Source: Mycobacterium saskatchewanense (lineage in GTDB: Bacteria; Actinomycetota; Actinomycetes; Mycobacteriales; Mycobacteriaceae). Taken from it: 64,000 nucleotides of DNA. The notes beneath the pieces are model-generated. The model worked only from the letters and a program-made list of their open reading frames with translations. It did not search any database and was not told where the DNA came from. Below are positions 36,623 through 45,541 of the stretch, one piece after another. The translations under genes and the position numbers were made by a program. Location of the stretch: contig NZ_AP022573.1 of assembly GCF_010729105.1 (NCBI RefSeq), forward strand, positions 1 to 64,000. The letters are read 5' to 3'. Position 1 is the first letter of the stretch. The number at the start of each line of letters is the position of its first letter.

Positions 36623-37044
36623 GCACTGGACCGGCGATCGCGGTCGCCGTCGCGTTCGTGTGGCTCGGGATGGTCCTTGCCATTTCCTTCCTCGAGGCCC
36701 CGCTGAAGTTCCGCGCGCCCAATGTGACGTTGCAGATCGGGCTCGGCATCGGGCGCCTGGTCTTCGGCGCGCTCAACACGGTGGAGGCCTGCTTCGCCGT
36801 CCTCGTCGTGGTGGTTGCCCTCACCGCTCATGAGCCGGTGCGCGTGGACATCGCGTTCGCCATTGCCGTTGCGGCCCTGGGCATTCAACTGATCGCCGTG
36901 CGGCCCCGCCTGACGCGGCGCTCCGACGAGGTGCTCGCCGGGTCGGAGGGACCCCGCTCGCGGGCCCACTACGCCTACATCGCCCTGGAGCTGGTCAAGG
37001 TGGTGGCGTTGCTGGTGGCGGGAATACTGCTGTTGACCGGCTGA
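36619..37044 (+). CDS. Four-helix membrane protein (Rv2620c type)
   Basis: This integral membrane protein of about 141 residues has hydrophobic segments near residues 4-22 (AIAVAVAFVWLGMVLAISF), 43-70 (with LVFGALNTVEACFAVLVVVV), 78-95 and 118-140 (LVKVVALLVAGILLLTG). Its length matches Rv2620c. The GTG start overlaps the regulator's stop by four bases (GTGA). There is no known function; membership of the same operon as a cysteine-bearing regulator and a cupin suggests a small stress-response unit. Confidence 0.82.
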   Translation: MSTGPAIAVAVAFVWLGMVLAISFLEAPLKFRAPNVTLQIGLGIGRLVFGALNTVEACFAVLVVVVALTAHEPVRVDIAFAIAVAALGIQLIAVRPRLTRRSDEVLAGSEGPRSRAHYAYIALELVKVVALLVAGILLLTG

Positions 37045-37060
37045 TCGAAGGAGTGAGGCG

Positions 37061-37408
37061 ATGGAATCCATCTCGTTGACCGGCTTGGCCTCCGAAAAAC
37101 TGGCCGAGGCCAGGCAATCGCACAGCGGGCGCGCCGCGCACACCATCCACGGCGGTCACGCGCACGAGCTGCGGCAAACCGTGCTGGCCCTACTCGCCGG
37201 CCACGACCTCGCCGAGCACGACAGCCCGGGGGAGGCGACGCTGCAGGTTTTGCAGGGCCACGTGCGCCTGACGGCCGGTGAGGACGCCTGGGACGGCGAG
37301 ACCGGCGACTACGTGGTGATCCCGGCGCAGCGGCACGCCCTGCATGCGATCGAGGACTCGGTGGTCATGCTGACCGTGCTGAAGAGCATTCCCTCGGCGG
37401 CCCACTAG
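37061..37408 (+). CDS. Cupin-fold protein (Rv2619c type)
   Basis: This 115-residue single-domain protein matches Rv2619c in length and position. HDLAEHDSPGEATLQVLQGH is a cupin-like strand pair with conserved histidine and glutamate, and GDYVVIPAQRHALHAIEDSV supplies the second conserved motif with two histidines, compatible with metal binding. Substrate and reaction are unknown. It is the third gene of the Rv2621c-type operon. The ATG at 37061 follows GGAGTGAGG. Confidence 0.83.
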   Translation: MESISLTGLASEKLAEARQSHSGRAAHTIHGGHAHELRQTVLALLAGHDLAEHDSPGEATLQVLQGHVRLTAGEDAWDGETGDYVVIPAQRHALHAIEDSVVMLTVLKSIPSAAH

Positions 37409-37459
37409 CCGCGATGTTGTCGACGCCCTGGTCGGCGGGGTTCGGTCTGCGCGCGGTGG

Positions 37460-37654
37460 ATGGGCAACGAGGATGGCCTCGATCCGCCGGCATGCGACGG
37501 GCTGGCCGCGGCGATCGCCGCCGACGACCCGCGCATCGCCCCCGTCGACGCCGGCCAGGGCGTCGGCGTGGTTGCAGACGGATCCCCGGTGGCCGCGGTA
37601 ATCGCCCAGATATGTACGGGCGCTGAGGAATTGCTCGCGCGGTGGGGGCGATAG
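37460..37654 (+). pseudogene. Probable C-terminal remnant of a nitronate monooxygenase-type protein
   Basis: The 64 codons end in DAGQGVGVVADGSPVAAVIA, then QICTGAEELLARWGR. This resembles the AGQGVG...AAEVV...AEALL tail of 2-nitropropane dioxygenase/nitronate monooxygenase enzymes. The FMN-binding barrel is absent upstream, where the cupin gene ends. It is probably a decayed end of such a gene; an unrelated small protein cannot be excluded. Confidence 0.35.
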
Positions 37655-37697
37655 CGCCGCCGGCTCAGCCGCCGGCCGGGCTTTCGGCCTTGGTCTC

Positions 37698-37735
37698 GCG
37701 CCCGGTTCGCGGTCTGGCGCCCGGTTCGCGGTCTG
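37698..37735. repeat. Two tandem copies of a 19-bp unit
   Basis: GCGCCCGGTTCGCGGTCTG occurs twice head to tail at 37698 and 37717. A partial copy (GCGCCCGGTTCGCG) recurs near 37830, so the unit brackets the next repeat block. Confidence 0.85.
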
Positions 37736-37830
37736 GCGCTCGTCCGGCGTCGCGCTCGTCCGGCGTCGCGGCCGTCCGGCGTCGCGGCGCCCGGCCGTCC
37801 GGCGTCGCGGCCGTCCGGCGTCGCCGCCGG
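37736..37830. repeat. Cluster of about five CGTCCGGCGTCGC repeats
   Basis: The unit CGTCCGGCGTCGC recurs about every 16-26 bases with short variable joins. This is minisatellite-like, without the uniform unique spacers of a CRISPR array. A simpler AAGCCC-rich repeat follows near 37916-37950. Confidence 0.75.
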
Positions 37831-37984
37831 GCGCCCGGTTCGCGAGACATAATCCCTTGCGATTGTCTGCGGCGTGTCTTCGCAGTGGTTTATGTGTCGC
37901 GACGCCGGACGGGGCCAAAGCCCGAAGCCCAAAGCCCGAAGCCCAAAGCCCGGCCAGGCCCGGCGCGATCCAGCCCGCCCGCGG

Positions 37985-38485
37985 TCACACCCCGCGCAGG
38001 TAGCGCCGGGCGATGACCCGCTGAGCCACCGCCACCACCGGCCTCGCGGCCTTGCTCCACCAGGTGGCCGGCCGGGAGAACGCCGACACCTCGGCGAACA
38101 CCGCGTCGGTGTCGGGGTTGCGGCGCACCACGAAGCGCTCTTCACCGGACTCCGGATGCCCAGGCAGCGTCCCGTAGGCGAATCCGCGGATGTCGGGCTC
38201 GTTGATGACGTACACCACCCGACAGGGCGCGGGCAGGAAGCCCATCCGCACCACCACCACCGTGTCGACGTCGGCGACCTCGGAGCTGGCCTGCACCCGA
38301 AGGCCCGCCCCCCGCTGCATGCCCCACCGCATGACAGCGTCGCCGGCCCGCTCGAAACGCTCTCTGCCCGTGCCGATCTGCTTCTCCACGCGCTGGTGAC
38401 CGTATCCCGCGGGCAGCCGGCCGGCCGCCGTCGCGCCGACCTCCGAGTACGTCAGCGGAAGCTCCTCGAGTGTTTGTAGGTCCAC
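37985..38485 (-). CDS. DUF1990-family protein
   Basis: This protein of about 166 residues fits the DUF1990 family: [20 protein letters not shown] at the start, [20 protein letters not shown] in the middle, then [20 protein letters not shown] and [20 protein letters not shown]. No biochemical role is known to me. The GTG at 38485 is chosen because the conserved N-terminus begins there; the frame continues to 38536 without support. It is divergent from the aldo/keto reductase with only 23 bases between the starts. Confidence 0.8.
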   Translation of the reverse strand: MDLQTLEELPLTYSEVGATAAGRLPAGYGHQRVEKQIGTGRERFERAGDAVMRWGMQRGAGLRVQASSEVADVDTVVVVRMGFLPAPCRVVYVINEPDIRGFAYGTLPGHPESGEERFVVRRNPDTDAVFAEVSAFSRPATWWSKAARPVVAVAQRVIARRYLRGV

Positions 38486-38508
38486 GCGTTCAGCGTACGG
38501 TCGTAGAG

Positions 38509-39384
38509 GTGACCACACAGACTGTTGCCCAAGCATCCGGAACGTTCACCATCGGCGGCGACCTGACCGTCAACCGCCTCGGCTTCGGCGCCATGCGCAT
38601 CACGGGGAAGGGCGTGTGGGGCCCGCCCGCCGACCGCGACGAATGCGTCCGGGTGCTGCGCCGCGCCGTCGAACTCGGGGTCAACTTCATCGACACCGCG
38701 GACTCCTACGGCCCGTACGTCTCCGAGGAGATCATCCACGAGGCCCTGCACCCGTACGACGGGCTGGTGATCGCGACGAAGGCGGGCTTTCTGCGCACCG
38801 GCCCGGACGTCTGGGTGCCGCTGGGCAACCCGAGCTACCTGCGCCAGGAATGCGAGATGAGCCTGCGCCGCCTGGGGGTGGACACCGTCGACCTGTTCCA
38901 GCTGCACCGCATCGACCCGAACTTCCCGCTGGCCGACCAGGTGGGCGAACTGCTCGCGCTGAAGAACGAGGGCAAGATCCGCCACATCGGCCTGTCCGAG
39001 ATCGGCGTCGACCAGCTCACCGAGGCGCAGCGGGTCACCGAGATCGTGTCGGTGCAGAACATGTACAACCTGGCCGCCCGCGGCGCCGAGGACTTGCTGG
39101 ACGCCGCGACGCGGCAGGGGATCGGTTTCATCCCGTGGTTCCCGCTGGCCGCCGGGCCGCTGGCCGCGACGGACGGCCCGCTGCAGCTCATGGCCGCCGA
39201 ACACGACGCCACGCCGTCGCAGCTGGCCCTGGCGTGGCTGCTGAAGCGGTCACCGGTGATGCTTCCGATCCCGGGCACGTCCAGCGTCGCGCACCTGGAG
39301 GAGAACGTCGCGGCCGCGCAGATCACCCTGAGCGACGAGGAGTTCGAGGCCTTGTCGGCCGCCGGGGCGCAGCGCACCGTGTAG
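38509..39384 (+). CDS. Aldo/keto reductase
   Basis: This NADPH-dependent oxidoreductase of about 291 residues has the (alpha/beta)8 AKR fold. The catalytic tetrad is visible: Asp and Tyr in [14 protein letters not shown], Lys in [13 protein letters not shown], and His in [12 protein letters not shown]. The cofactor region includes [15 protein letters not shown] near the C-terminus. The substrate is unknown; members reduce aldehydes and ketones such as methylglyoxal. The GTG start at 38509 is preferred, with no strong ribosome site, so a leaderless message is possible. It shares a very short divergent gap with the DUF1990 gene. Confidence 0.88.
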   Translation: MTTQTVAQASGTFTIGGDLTVNRLGFGAMRITGKGVWGPPADRDECVRVLRRAVELGVNFIDTADSYGPYVSEEIIHEALHPYDGLVIATKAGFLRTGPDVWVPLGNPSYLRQECEMSLRRLGVDTVDLFQLHRIDPNFPLADQVGELLALKNEGKIRHIGLSEIGVDQLTEAQRVTEIVSVQNMYNLAARGAEDLLDAATRQGIGFIPWFPLAAGPLAATDGPLQLMAAEHDATPSQLALAWLLKRSPVMLPIPGTSSVAHLEENVAAAQITLSDEEFEALSAAGAQRTV

Positions 39385-39423
39385 CCACCGCGCGGAAGCG
39401 CGCCCGCGGCGCAATAGGGTGTC

Positions 39424-40038
39424 GTGGTGCAGCAACATCCCGGCGGGGGATTCAATCCGCCCGAACCGACGACCGGCGGCGGCCCCGACTACGGCCGATT
39501 CATCGACGCGGTGCGCAGGCTGCAGGATCACGCCCGCGCTGCCGACGCCCCCGACGCGGTCATCACCGAGGCGGCCGACCTGCTGGAGAAGGTGTCGACG
39601 CTGCTGAGCCCGTACGACGCCGACGAATGGGCGTCGCCGTCGGGCCGCCGGATGGACCTGCCGATGCGGGGCAACATCCTGACCGTCCCGATGTCCGCCC
39701 GCAAGACCGATGACGGCCGGATCAAAGGCTGGGCGCGCTTCGCCCGGTTTCACCTGGGCCGCAACGGCGCCGTGCACGGCGGGTGCCTGGGCATGCTGTT
39801 CGACACCGTGCTGGGGCTGACGTCCTCGGTGCTCACCGGCGGCCCCTACCAGCGCACCGCCTACCTCAAGATCGACTACCGCCACATCGTGCCGATCGAA
39901 AAGGAACTGCAGTTCGACGCGGGCGTCGACCGGGTGGATGGGCGCAAGATCTTCGTCTCGGGCCGGCTGAGCGACGGCGACACCCTGCTGACCGAGGCCG
40001 AGGCGCTGTTCGTGCGCCTCAAGCCTGGCCAGCCCTGA
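39424..40038 (+). CDS. Hotdog-fold acyl-CoA thioesterase (PaaI/YbgC-like)
   Basis: This 204-residue protein has a C-terminal hotdog domain: RFHLGRNGAVHGGCLGMLFD is the typical helix with HGG and an Asp, followed by YLKIDYRHIVPIEKELQFDA and SGRLSDGDTLLTEAEALFVR. The first 70 residues are a proline/glycine-rich and helical extension. It probably hydrolyses an acyl-CoA; the substrate is not identifiable. Tandem GTG codons (39424 and 39427) both could start it. It ends 64 bases before thrS. Confidence 0.82.
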   Translation: MVQQHPGGGFNPPEPTTGGGPDYGRFIDAVRRLQDHARAADAPDAVITEAADLLEKVSTLLSPYDADEWASPSGRRMDLPMRGNILTVPMSARKTDDGRIKGWARFARFHLGRNGAVHGGCLGMLFDTVLGLTSSVLTGGPYQRTAYLKIDYRHIVPIEKELQFDAGVDRVDGRKIFVSGRLSDGDTLLTEAEALFVRLKPGQP

Positions 40039-40102
40039 GGCGGGCCCACCCCGATAGCATGGCAACGTTCGATCACCTCACCCAACCGTTGGAGACCTCC
40101 CG

Positions 40103-42211
40103 ATGAGCGCGCCCGCACCGTCCGCCGCAGGAGCCGATGGCGGCGACCCGCAGCGCCCGGCTCAGCCGGGCTCGCGATCGCCGCACGCCCCGATCCGGGT
40201 CCCCGCCGGGACCACCGCGGCCGCCGCGGTCGGTGAGGCGGGCCTGCCGCGGCGGGGCGCGCCGGACGCCATCGTGGTGGTGCGCGACGCCGAGGGGAGA
40301 TTGCGCGACCTGAGCTGGGTGCCCGACGCCGACGCGGACGTCGTCCCGGTGGCGGCCAACACCGACGAGGGCCGCAGCGTGCTCCGGCACTCGGCCGCGC
40401 ACGTGCTGGCCCAGGCGGTGCAGGACCTGTTCCCGGCGGCGAAGCTGGGGATCGGGCCGCCGATCACCGACGGCTTCTACTACGACTTCGACGTGCCCGA
40501 GCCGTTCACGCCGGAGGATCTGGCTGCCCTGGAAAAGCGGATGCGCCAGATCGTCAAGGACGGCCAGCTGTTCTCCCGGCGCGTCTACGAGTCGAAAGAC
40601 CAGGCGCGAGCCGAGCTGGCCGGCGAGCCCTACAAGCTCGAACTCGTCGACGACAAGTCCGGTGACCCCGAAATAATGGAGGTGGGCGGCGACGAGCTCA
40701 CCGCCTACGACAACCTCGATCCCCGCACCCGCGAACGGGTTTGGGGCGACCTGTGCCGCGGCCCGCACCTCCCGACCACCAAGCACATCCCGGCGTTCAA
40801 GCTGACCAGGAGTTCGGCCGCCTACTGGCGCGGCGATCAGAAGAACGCCAGCCTGCAACGCATCTACGGCACCGCGTGGGAATCGCAGGAGGCGCTCGAC
40901 CGCCACCTCGAGCTGCTCGAGGAGGCGCAGCGCCGCGACCACCGCAAGCTGGGTGCCGAGCTCGACCTGTTCAGCTTTCCCGACGAAATCGGTTCCGGCC
41001 TGGCCGTTTTCCACCCCAAGGGCGGCATCGTGCGCCGGGAGCTGGAGGAGTACTCGCGGCGCAAGCACATCGAGGCGGGCTACGAGTTCGTCAACACCCC
41101 GCACATCACCAAGGCGCAGCTGTTCCACACGTCGGGCCACCTGGACTGGTACGCCGACGGCATGTTCCCCCCGATGCACCTCGACGCCGAGTACAACGAC
41201 GACGGAACCGTGCGCAAGCCCGGCCAGGACTATTACCTCAAGCCGATGAACTGCCCGATGCACACGCTGATCTTCGGCTCGCGTGGGCGGTCGTATCGCG
41301 AACTCCCGTTGCGGCTCTTCGAGTTCGGCACCGTGTACCGCTACGAGAAGTCCGGCGTGGTGCACGGCCTGACCCGGGCGCGCGGGTTCACCATGGACGA
41401 CTCCCACATCTTCTGCACCCGCGAGCAGCTGCACGGTGAGCTTGCGTCGCTGCTGCGGTTCGTGCTCGAGCTGCTCGGCGACTACGGTCTGGAGGACTTC
41501 TACCTGGAGCTGTCCACCAAGGACCCGGAGAAGTTCGTTGGCACCGACGAGATGTGGGAGCAGGCCACCAACTCCTTGGCCGAGGTGGCGGCGGAATCGG
41601 GTCTCGAGCTGGTTCCGGACCCGGGGGGCGCCGCGTTCTACGGCCCGAAGATCTCGGTGCAGGCCCGCGACGCGCTGGGCCGCAGCTGGCAGATGTCGAC
41701 CATCCAGGTGGACTTCAACTTTCCCGAGCGCTTTGGACTGGAATACACCGCCGCCGACGGCACCCGGCAACGGCCGGTGATGATCCACCGCGCGCTGTTC
41801 GGGTCCATCGAACGGTTCTTCGGCATCCTCACCGAGCACTACGCGGGGGCGTTCCCGGCGTGGCTGGCGCCGGTCCAGGTGGTCGGCATCCCGGTCGCCG
41901 ACGAGCACGTGCCCTACCTGGAAAGTGTCGCCGCGCAGCTTAAGTCGCACGGTGTGCGGGTCGAGGTGGACGCTAGCGACGACCGGATGGCCAAGAAGAT
42001 CGTCCACCACACCAACCAGCGGGTGCCGTTCATGCTGCTCGCGGGTGACCGCGATGTGCAGGCCGGGGCGGTCAGCTTCCGTTTCGGCGACCGCACCCAG
42101 ATCAATGGCGTGCCCCGCGGCGGCGCGGTCGATGCCATCCTGGCCTGGATCGCCGACCGCGAAAACGCCGCTCCGACGGCCGATTTGCTGAAAGTGGTCG
42201 GCGGTGAGTGA
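40103..42211 (+). CDS. thrS: Threonyl-tRNA synthetase
   Basis: This 702-residue class II synthetase joins threonine to tRNA-Thr. In order it has an N-terminal TGS domain (about 30-95), the editing domain with [20 protein letters not shown] (HxxxH) and [17 protein letters not shown], and the catalytic core with motif 2 [20 protein letters not shown]. Metal and substrate residues follow in [20 protein letters not shown], with motif 3 in [20 protein letters not shown] and the anticodon-binding domain after about 600. It matches Rv2614c. The HIT gene starts within its last codons, and it heads the PIM operon. Confidence 0.97.
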   Translation: MSAPAPSAAGADGGDPQRPAQPGSRSPHAPIRVPAGTTAAAAVGEAGLPRRGAPDAIVVVRDAEGRLRDLSWVPDADADVVPVAANTDEGRSVLRHSAAHVLAQAVQDLFPAAKLGIGPPITDGFYYDFDVPEPFTPEDLAALEKRMRQIVKDGQLFSRRVYESKDQARAELAGEPYKLELVDDKSGDPEIMEVGGDELTAYDNLDPRTRERVWGDLCRGPHLPTTKHIPAFKLTRSSAAYWRGDQKNASLQRIYGTAWESQEALDRHLELLEEAQRRDHRKLGAELDLFSFPDEIGSGLAVFHPKGGIVRRELEEYSRRKHIEAGYEFVNTPHITKAQLFHTSGHLDWYADGMFPPMHLDAEYNDDGTVRKPGQDYYLKPMNCPMHTLIFGSRGRSYRELPLRLFEFGTVYRYEKSGVVHGLTRARGFTMDDSHIFCTREQLHGELASLLRFVLELLGDYGLEDFYLELSTKDPEKFVGTDEMWEQATNSLAEVAAESGLELVPDPGGAAFYGPKISVQARDALGRSWQMSTIQVDFNFPERFGLEYTAADGTRQRPVMIHRALFGSIERFFGILTEHYAGAFPAWLAPVQVVGIPVADEHVPYLESVAAQLKSHGVRVEVDASDDRMAKKIVHHTNQRVPFMLLAGDRDVQAGAVSFRFGDRTQINGVPRGGAVDAILAWIADRENAAPTADLLKVVGGE

Positions 42212-42779
42212 TCAAGAACGCGCCCAGCCGGGCGCTGACGACACCATCCTCGACACGGGCGTCGGCGACCGCGACCACCTGCAGCGGTTGTGGACGCCGT
42301 ACCGGATGACCTACCTGGCGGAAGCGCCGATGAAGCGCGACAACGGCAAAACCGAGCAGCCGTTCACCGACATCCCGCAACTGCCCGACGAGGAAGGCCT
42401 GGTGGTGGCCCGCGGCGACCTCGTCTACGCGGTGCTCAACCTCTACCCCTACAACCCCGGGCACCTGATGGTGGTGCCCTATCGGCGGGTATCGGAGCTC
42501 GAGGACCTCAGTACGGACGAGAGCGCCGAGCTGATGGCGTTCACCCAGAAGGCGATTCGCGTCATCAAGGCCGTATCGTCGCCGCACGGCTTCAACGTCG
42601 GCCTGAACCTGGGCCACTCGGCGGGGGGCTCGCTGGCCGAGCACCTGCACGTGCACGTGGTGCCGCGCTGGGGCGGCGACGCGAACTTCATCACCATCAT
42701 CGGCGGGTCCAAGGTGATCCCGCAGCTGCTGCGTGAGACGCGCCGGCTGCTGGCCACCGAGTGGGCGAACCAGTCATGA
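42204..42779 (+). CDS. HIT-family AP4A phosphorylase (Rv2613c type)
   Basis: This 191-residue protein has the histidine-triad motif [16 protein letters not shown] near its C-terminus and the upstream [20 protein letters not shown] and [20 protein letters not shown]. Rv2613c (195 aa) is a diadenosine tetraphosphate phosphorylase, giving ADP and ATP from AP4A and phosphate. AP4A arises from synthetases such as ThrS, which makes the pairing logical. The GTG start overlaps thrS by eight bases, so the two are translationally coupled. Confidence 0.93.
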   Translation: MSDQERAQPGADDTILDTGVGDRDHLQRLWTPYRMTYLAEAPMKRDNGKTEQPFTDIPQLPDEEGLVVARGDLVYAVLNLYPYNPGHLMVVPYRRVSELEDLSTDESAELMAFTQKAIRVIKAVSSPHGFNVGLNLGHSAGGSLAEHLHVHVVPRWGGDANFITIIGGSKVIPQLLRETRRLLATEWANQS

Positions 42780-42837
42780 GCCGCATCCGTGACGAAGCAG
42801 CGGGGGTATCACCCGCTTGCGGGGGAGAGCGGCGCTC

Positions 42838-43470
42838 ATGAGTAAGGTGCCGTTCCTGTCGCGGGCGGCATTCGCGCGGGTCACCACCCCCACCGCCAGG
42901 GCCTGCCTGCGCCTGGGCCTGACTCCGGACCTGGTGACCATCCTCGGCACCACCGGTTCCGTGGCGGGCGCCATCACCCTGTTTCCGCTGGGCAAACTCT
43001 TCGCGGGCGGCTGCGTCGTCTCGTTCTTCGTGCTCTTCGACATGCTCGACGGGGCGATGGCCCGCGAGCGCGGCGGCGGCACCCGCTTCGGCGCGGTCCT
43101 GGACGCGACCTGCGACCGCGTCAGCGATGGGGCGGTGTTCTCCGGGCTGCTGTGGTGGGTCGCGTTCGGGCTGCACGACAAACTCCTGGCGGTGGCGACC
43201 CTGATCTGCCTGGTCACCTCCCAGGTGATCTCCTACATCAAGGCCCGGGCCGAAGCCAGCGGCCTGCGCGGTGACGGCGGCATCATCGAACGGCCGGAGC
43301 GGCTGATCGTCGTGCTGGTCGGCGCAGGGGTGTCGGACTTTCCGTTCGTTGCCTGGCAGCCGGCGCTGCCCGTCGCGATGTGGCTGCTGGCCATGGCCAG
43401 CGTGGTCACCTGTGTGCAGCGGGTGCGCACGGTGTGGGCTTCCCCCAGCGCGACGGAGCGCATGCCGTGA
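42838..43470 (+). CDS. pgsA1: Phosphatidylinositol phosphate synthase PgsA1
   Basis: This CDP-alcohol phosphatidyltransferase of about 210 residues joins CDP-diacylglycerol to inositol phosphate, the first step to phosphatidylinositol, PIM and LAM. The signature D-x2-D-G-x2-A-R-x8-G-x3-D-x3-D is exact in DMLDGAMARERGGGTRFGAV followed by LDATCDR. Several membrane helices follow. It corresponds to Rv2612c (217 aa), an essential gene. ATG 42838 follows a GGGGGAGAG sequence; an in-frame TTG at 42817 would add seven residues. The next gene overlaps by four bases. Confidence 0.95.
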   Translation: MSKVPFLSRAAFARVTTPTARACLRLGLTPDLVTILGTTGSVAGAITLFPLGKLFAGGCVVSFFVLFDMLDGAMARERGGGTRFGAVLDATCDRVSDGAVFSGLLWWVAFGLHDKLLAVATLICLVTSQVISYIKARAEASGLRGDGGIIERPERLIVVLVGAGVSDFPFVAWQPALPVAMWLLAMASVVTCVQRVRTVWASPSATERMP

Positions 43471-44417
43471 TCCCCGGACTGAGCGCGGTCACCGCCCCGC
43501 GGCGCCTGGTGTCCCAGACCGCGAGCGACTGGGCGTACGCGGCCGGCTGGATGGCCGTGCGGGCGATGCCGGAGTTCGCCGCGCGCACCGCGTTCGACGC
43601 CGGGGCGCGCTACGCGGCGCGCCGCGGCGGCCCCGAGCAGCTGCGCAAAAACCTGGCCCGCGTGATCGGCGTGCCGCCCGCCGAGGTTCCCGACGCGCTG
43701 ATGCGCGCCTCGCTGGCCTCCTACGGCCGCTACTGGCGCGAGGCGTTCCGCCTGCCCACGATGAACCTTCGCGAGCTGGCCCGCGAACTCGACGCGTCGA
43801 TCCGGGGCAGCGAAAACATCGACCGGGCGCTGGCGCAGGGCCGCGGGGCCGTTTGCGCGCTCCCGCACAGCGGCAACTGGGACATGGCCGGGGTGTGGCT
43901 GGCGCACACGCGCGGCACCTTCACCACCGTCGCCGAACGCCTCCGGCCCGAGTCGCTGTACCGGCGCTTCATCTCCTACCGCGAAAGTCTGGGCTTCGAG
44001 GTGCTGCCGCTGTCCGGCGGCGAACGACCGCCGTTCGAGGTGCTGTGCGAGCGGCTGCGGGACAATCGGGTGGTCTGCCTGATGGCCGAGCGCGACCTCA
44101 CCCGCACCGGGGTCCAGGTGGACTTCTTCGGCGAGCCCACCCGGATGCCGGCCGGGCCGGCGAAGCTCGCGATCGAGACCGGGGCGGCGCTGCTCCCGTC
44201 GCACTGCTGGTTCGAAGACGGGGGCTGGGGCGTTCACATCTATCCCGAGCTGGACTGCGGCAGTGGCGACGTCCGCGCCGTCACGCAGGCGCTGGCCGAC
44301 AAGTTCGCCACCAACATCGCCGCCCGCCCCGAGGACTGGCACATGCTCCAGCCGCAGTGGCTGGCCGACCTCTCCGCCGAAAGGCGGGCAAAGTTGGCCC
44401 GGCAGACGGAGCCCTGA
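43467..44417 (+). CDS. patA: PIM acyltransferase PatA
   Basis: This 316-residue acyltransferase of the LpxL/HtrB type transfers a palmitoyl group to the mannose of PIM1/PIM2 at the inner face of the membrane. The H-x4-D motif lies in CALPHSGNWDMAGVWLAHTR near residue 130, and a second conserved region RVVCLMAERDLTRTGVQVDF carries the catalytic-site glutamate. It equals Rv2611c in length and position. The GTG start overlaps the pgsA1 stop (GTGA), and its own stop shares a base with the pimA ATG. Confidence 0.94.
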   Translation: MIPGLSAVTAPRRLVSQTASDWAYAAGWMAVRAMPEFAARTAFDAGARYAARRGGPEQLRKNLARVIGVPPAEVPDALMRASLASYGRYWREAFRLPTMNLRELARELDASIRGSENIDRALAQGRGAVCALPHSGNWDMAGVWLAHTRGTFTTVAERLRPESLYRRFISYRESLGFEVLPLSGGERPPFEVLCERLRDNRVVCLMAERDLTRTGVQVDFFGEPTRMPAGPAKLAIETGAALLPSHCWFEDGGWGVHIYPELDCGSGDVRAVTQALADKFATNIAARPEDWHMLQPQWLADLSAERRAKLARQTEP

Positions 44418-45541
44418 TGCGGATCGGGATGGTCTGTCCGTACTCGTTCGACGTGCCGGGCGGGGTGCAATCCCATGTCCTGCAACTGGCTGAAGTGATG
44501 CGCCGGCGGGGCCACGAGGTCAGCGTGCTGGCGCCGTCGTCGCCGCACGCCCGGCTGCCGGACTATGTCGTATCCGCTGGCCGGGCGGTCCCGATCCCCT
44601 ACAACGGGTCGGTCGCGCGGCTGCGGTTCGGTCCGGCCACCCATCGCAAGGTCAAGAAGTGGCTCGCCGAAGGCCAATTCGACGTGCTGCACCTGCACGA
44701 GCCCAACGCCCCGAGCCTGTCGATGCTCGCGCTGAACATCGCCGAGGGGCCGATCGTGGCGACGTTTCACACGTCGACCACCAAGTCGCTGACGCTGACG
44801 GTGTTCCAGGGCATCCTGCGCCCGATGCACGAGAAGATCGTCGGCCGGATCGCGGTGTCGGACCTGGCCCGGCGCTGGCAGATGGAGGCGCTGGGGACCG
44901 ACGCCGTCGAGATCCCCAACGGCGTGGACGTCGACGCGTTCCAGTCGGCACCGCGGCTGGACGGCTACCCGCGGCCGGGCAAGACGGTCCTGTTCCTCGG
45001 GCGCTTCGACGAGCCCCGCAAGGGGATGTCGGTGCTGCTCGACGCGCTGCCGGGTGTCGTCGAACGGTTCGGCGACGTCGAGCTGCTCATCGTCGGCCGC
45101 GGCGACGAGGACGAATTGCGCGAGCGCGCGGGCGCGTCGGTGGACCACCTGCGTTTCCTCGGGCAGATCGACGACGCCGGCAAGGCGTCGGCGATGCGCA
45201 GCGCCGACGTCTACTGCGCGCCCAACACCGGGGGTGAGAGCTTCGGCATCGTCCTGGTCGAGGCGATGGCCGCCGGCACCGCCGTGGTGGCGAGCGATCT
45301 GGACGCGTTCCGGCGGGTGCTGGACGACGGCGCGGTCGGGCGCCTCGTGCCCGTCGGGGATGGCGCCGCGCTGGCCGAGGCGCTGATCGCCGTCCTCGAG
45401 AACGACGCGCTGCGGCAGCGCTACGTCGCGGCCGGCGCGCAGGCCGTCCAGCGCTACGACTGGTCGGTGGTGGCAAGCCAGATCACGCGGGTCTACGAGA
45501 CGGTCGCGGGGTCGGGCACCAAGGTCCAGGTCGCCAGCTGA
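44417..45541 (+). CDS. pimA: Phosphatidylinositol mannosyltransferase PimA
   Basis: This 374-residue GT4 glycosyltransferase transfers mannose from GDP-mannose to phosphatidylinositol, the committed step to PIMs. The N-terminal domain starts MRIGMVCPYSFDVPGGVQSH, with the GG loop that contacts GDP. HLHEPNAPSLSMLALNIAEG includes the membrane and substrate region. The C-terminal domain has LFLGRFDEPRKGMSVLLDAL and the nucleotide site NTGGESFGIVLVEAMAAGTA (E-x7-E). It matches Rv2610c (378 aa). It is coupled to patA by a one-base overlap and to the Nudix gene by one base. Confidence 0.96.
   Translation: MRIGMVCPYSFDVPGGVQSHVLQLAEVMRRRGHEVSVLAPSSPHARLPDYVVSAGRAVPIPYNGSVARLRFGPATHRKVKKWLAEGQFDVLHLHEPNAPSLSMLALNIAEGPIVATFHTSTTKSLTLTVFQGILRPMHEKIVGRIAVSDLARRWQMEALGTDAVEIPNGVDVDAFQSAPRLDGYPRPGKTVLFLGRFDEPRKGMSVLLDALPGVVERFGDVELLIVGRGDEDELRERAGASVDHLRFLGQIDDAGKASAMRSADVYCAPNTGGESFGIVLVEAMAAGTAVVASDLDAFRRVLDDGAVGRLVPVGDGAALAEALIAVLENDALRQRYVAAGAQAVQRYDWSVVASQITRVYETVAGSGTKVQVAS

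Larger units (their letters stand above)
37409..37984. other. 576-base region without an intact gene: remnant plus low-complexity repeats
   Basis: Between the cupin gene and the DUF1990 gene I see one short conserved-looking frame (37460-37654), then GC-rich repeats from 37690 to 37960. The long open frames on both strands through the repeats are arginine-rich and look like GC-driven shadows. No promoter or RNA gene was recognised. Confidence 0.6.

Noticed and set aside
37698-37960. Possible CRISPR array in the repeat-rich gap
   Set aside because: Repeats are short, uneven in spacing and without unique spacers of constant length; no cas genes are near.
40073-42010. 645-codon open frame antisense to thrS
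   Set aside because: It is arginine, valine and glycine biased, shows no recognisable motif, and mirrors a certain thrS gene; long antisense frames are expected at this GC content.
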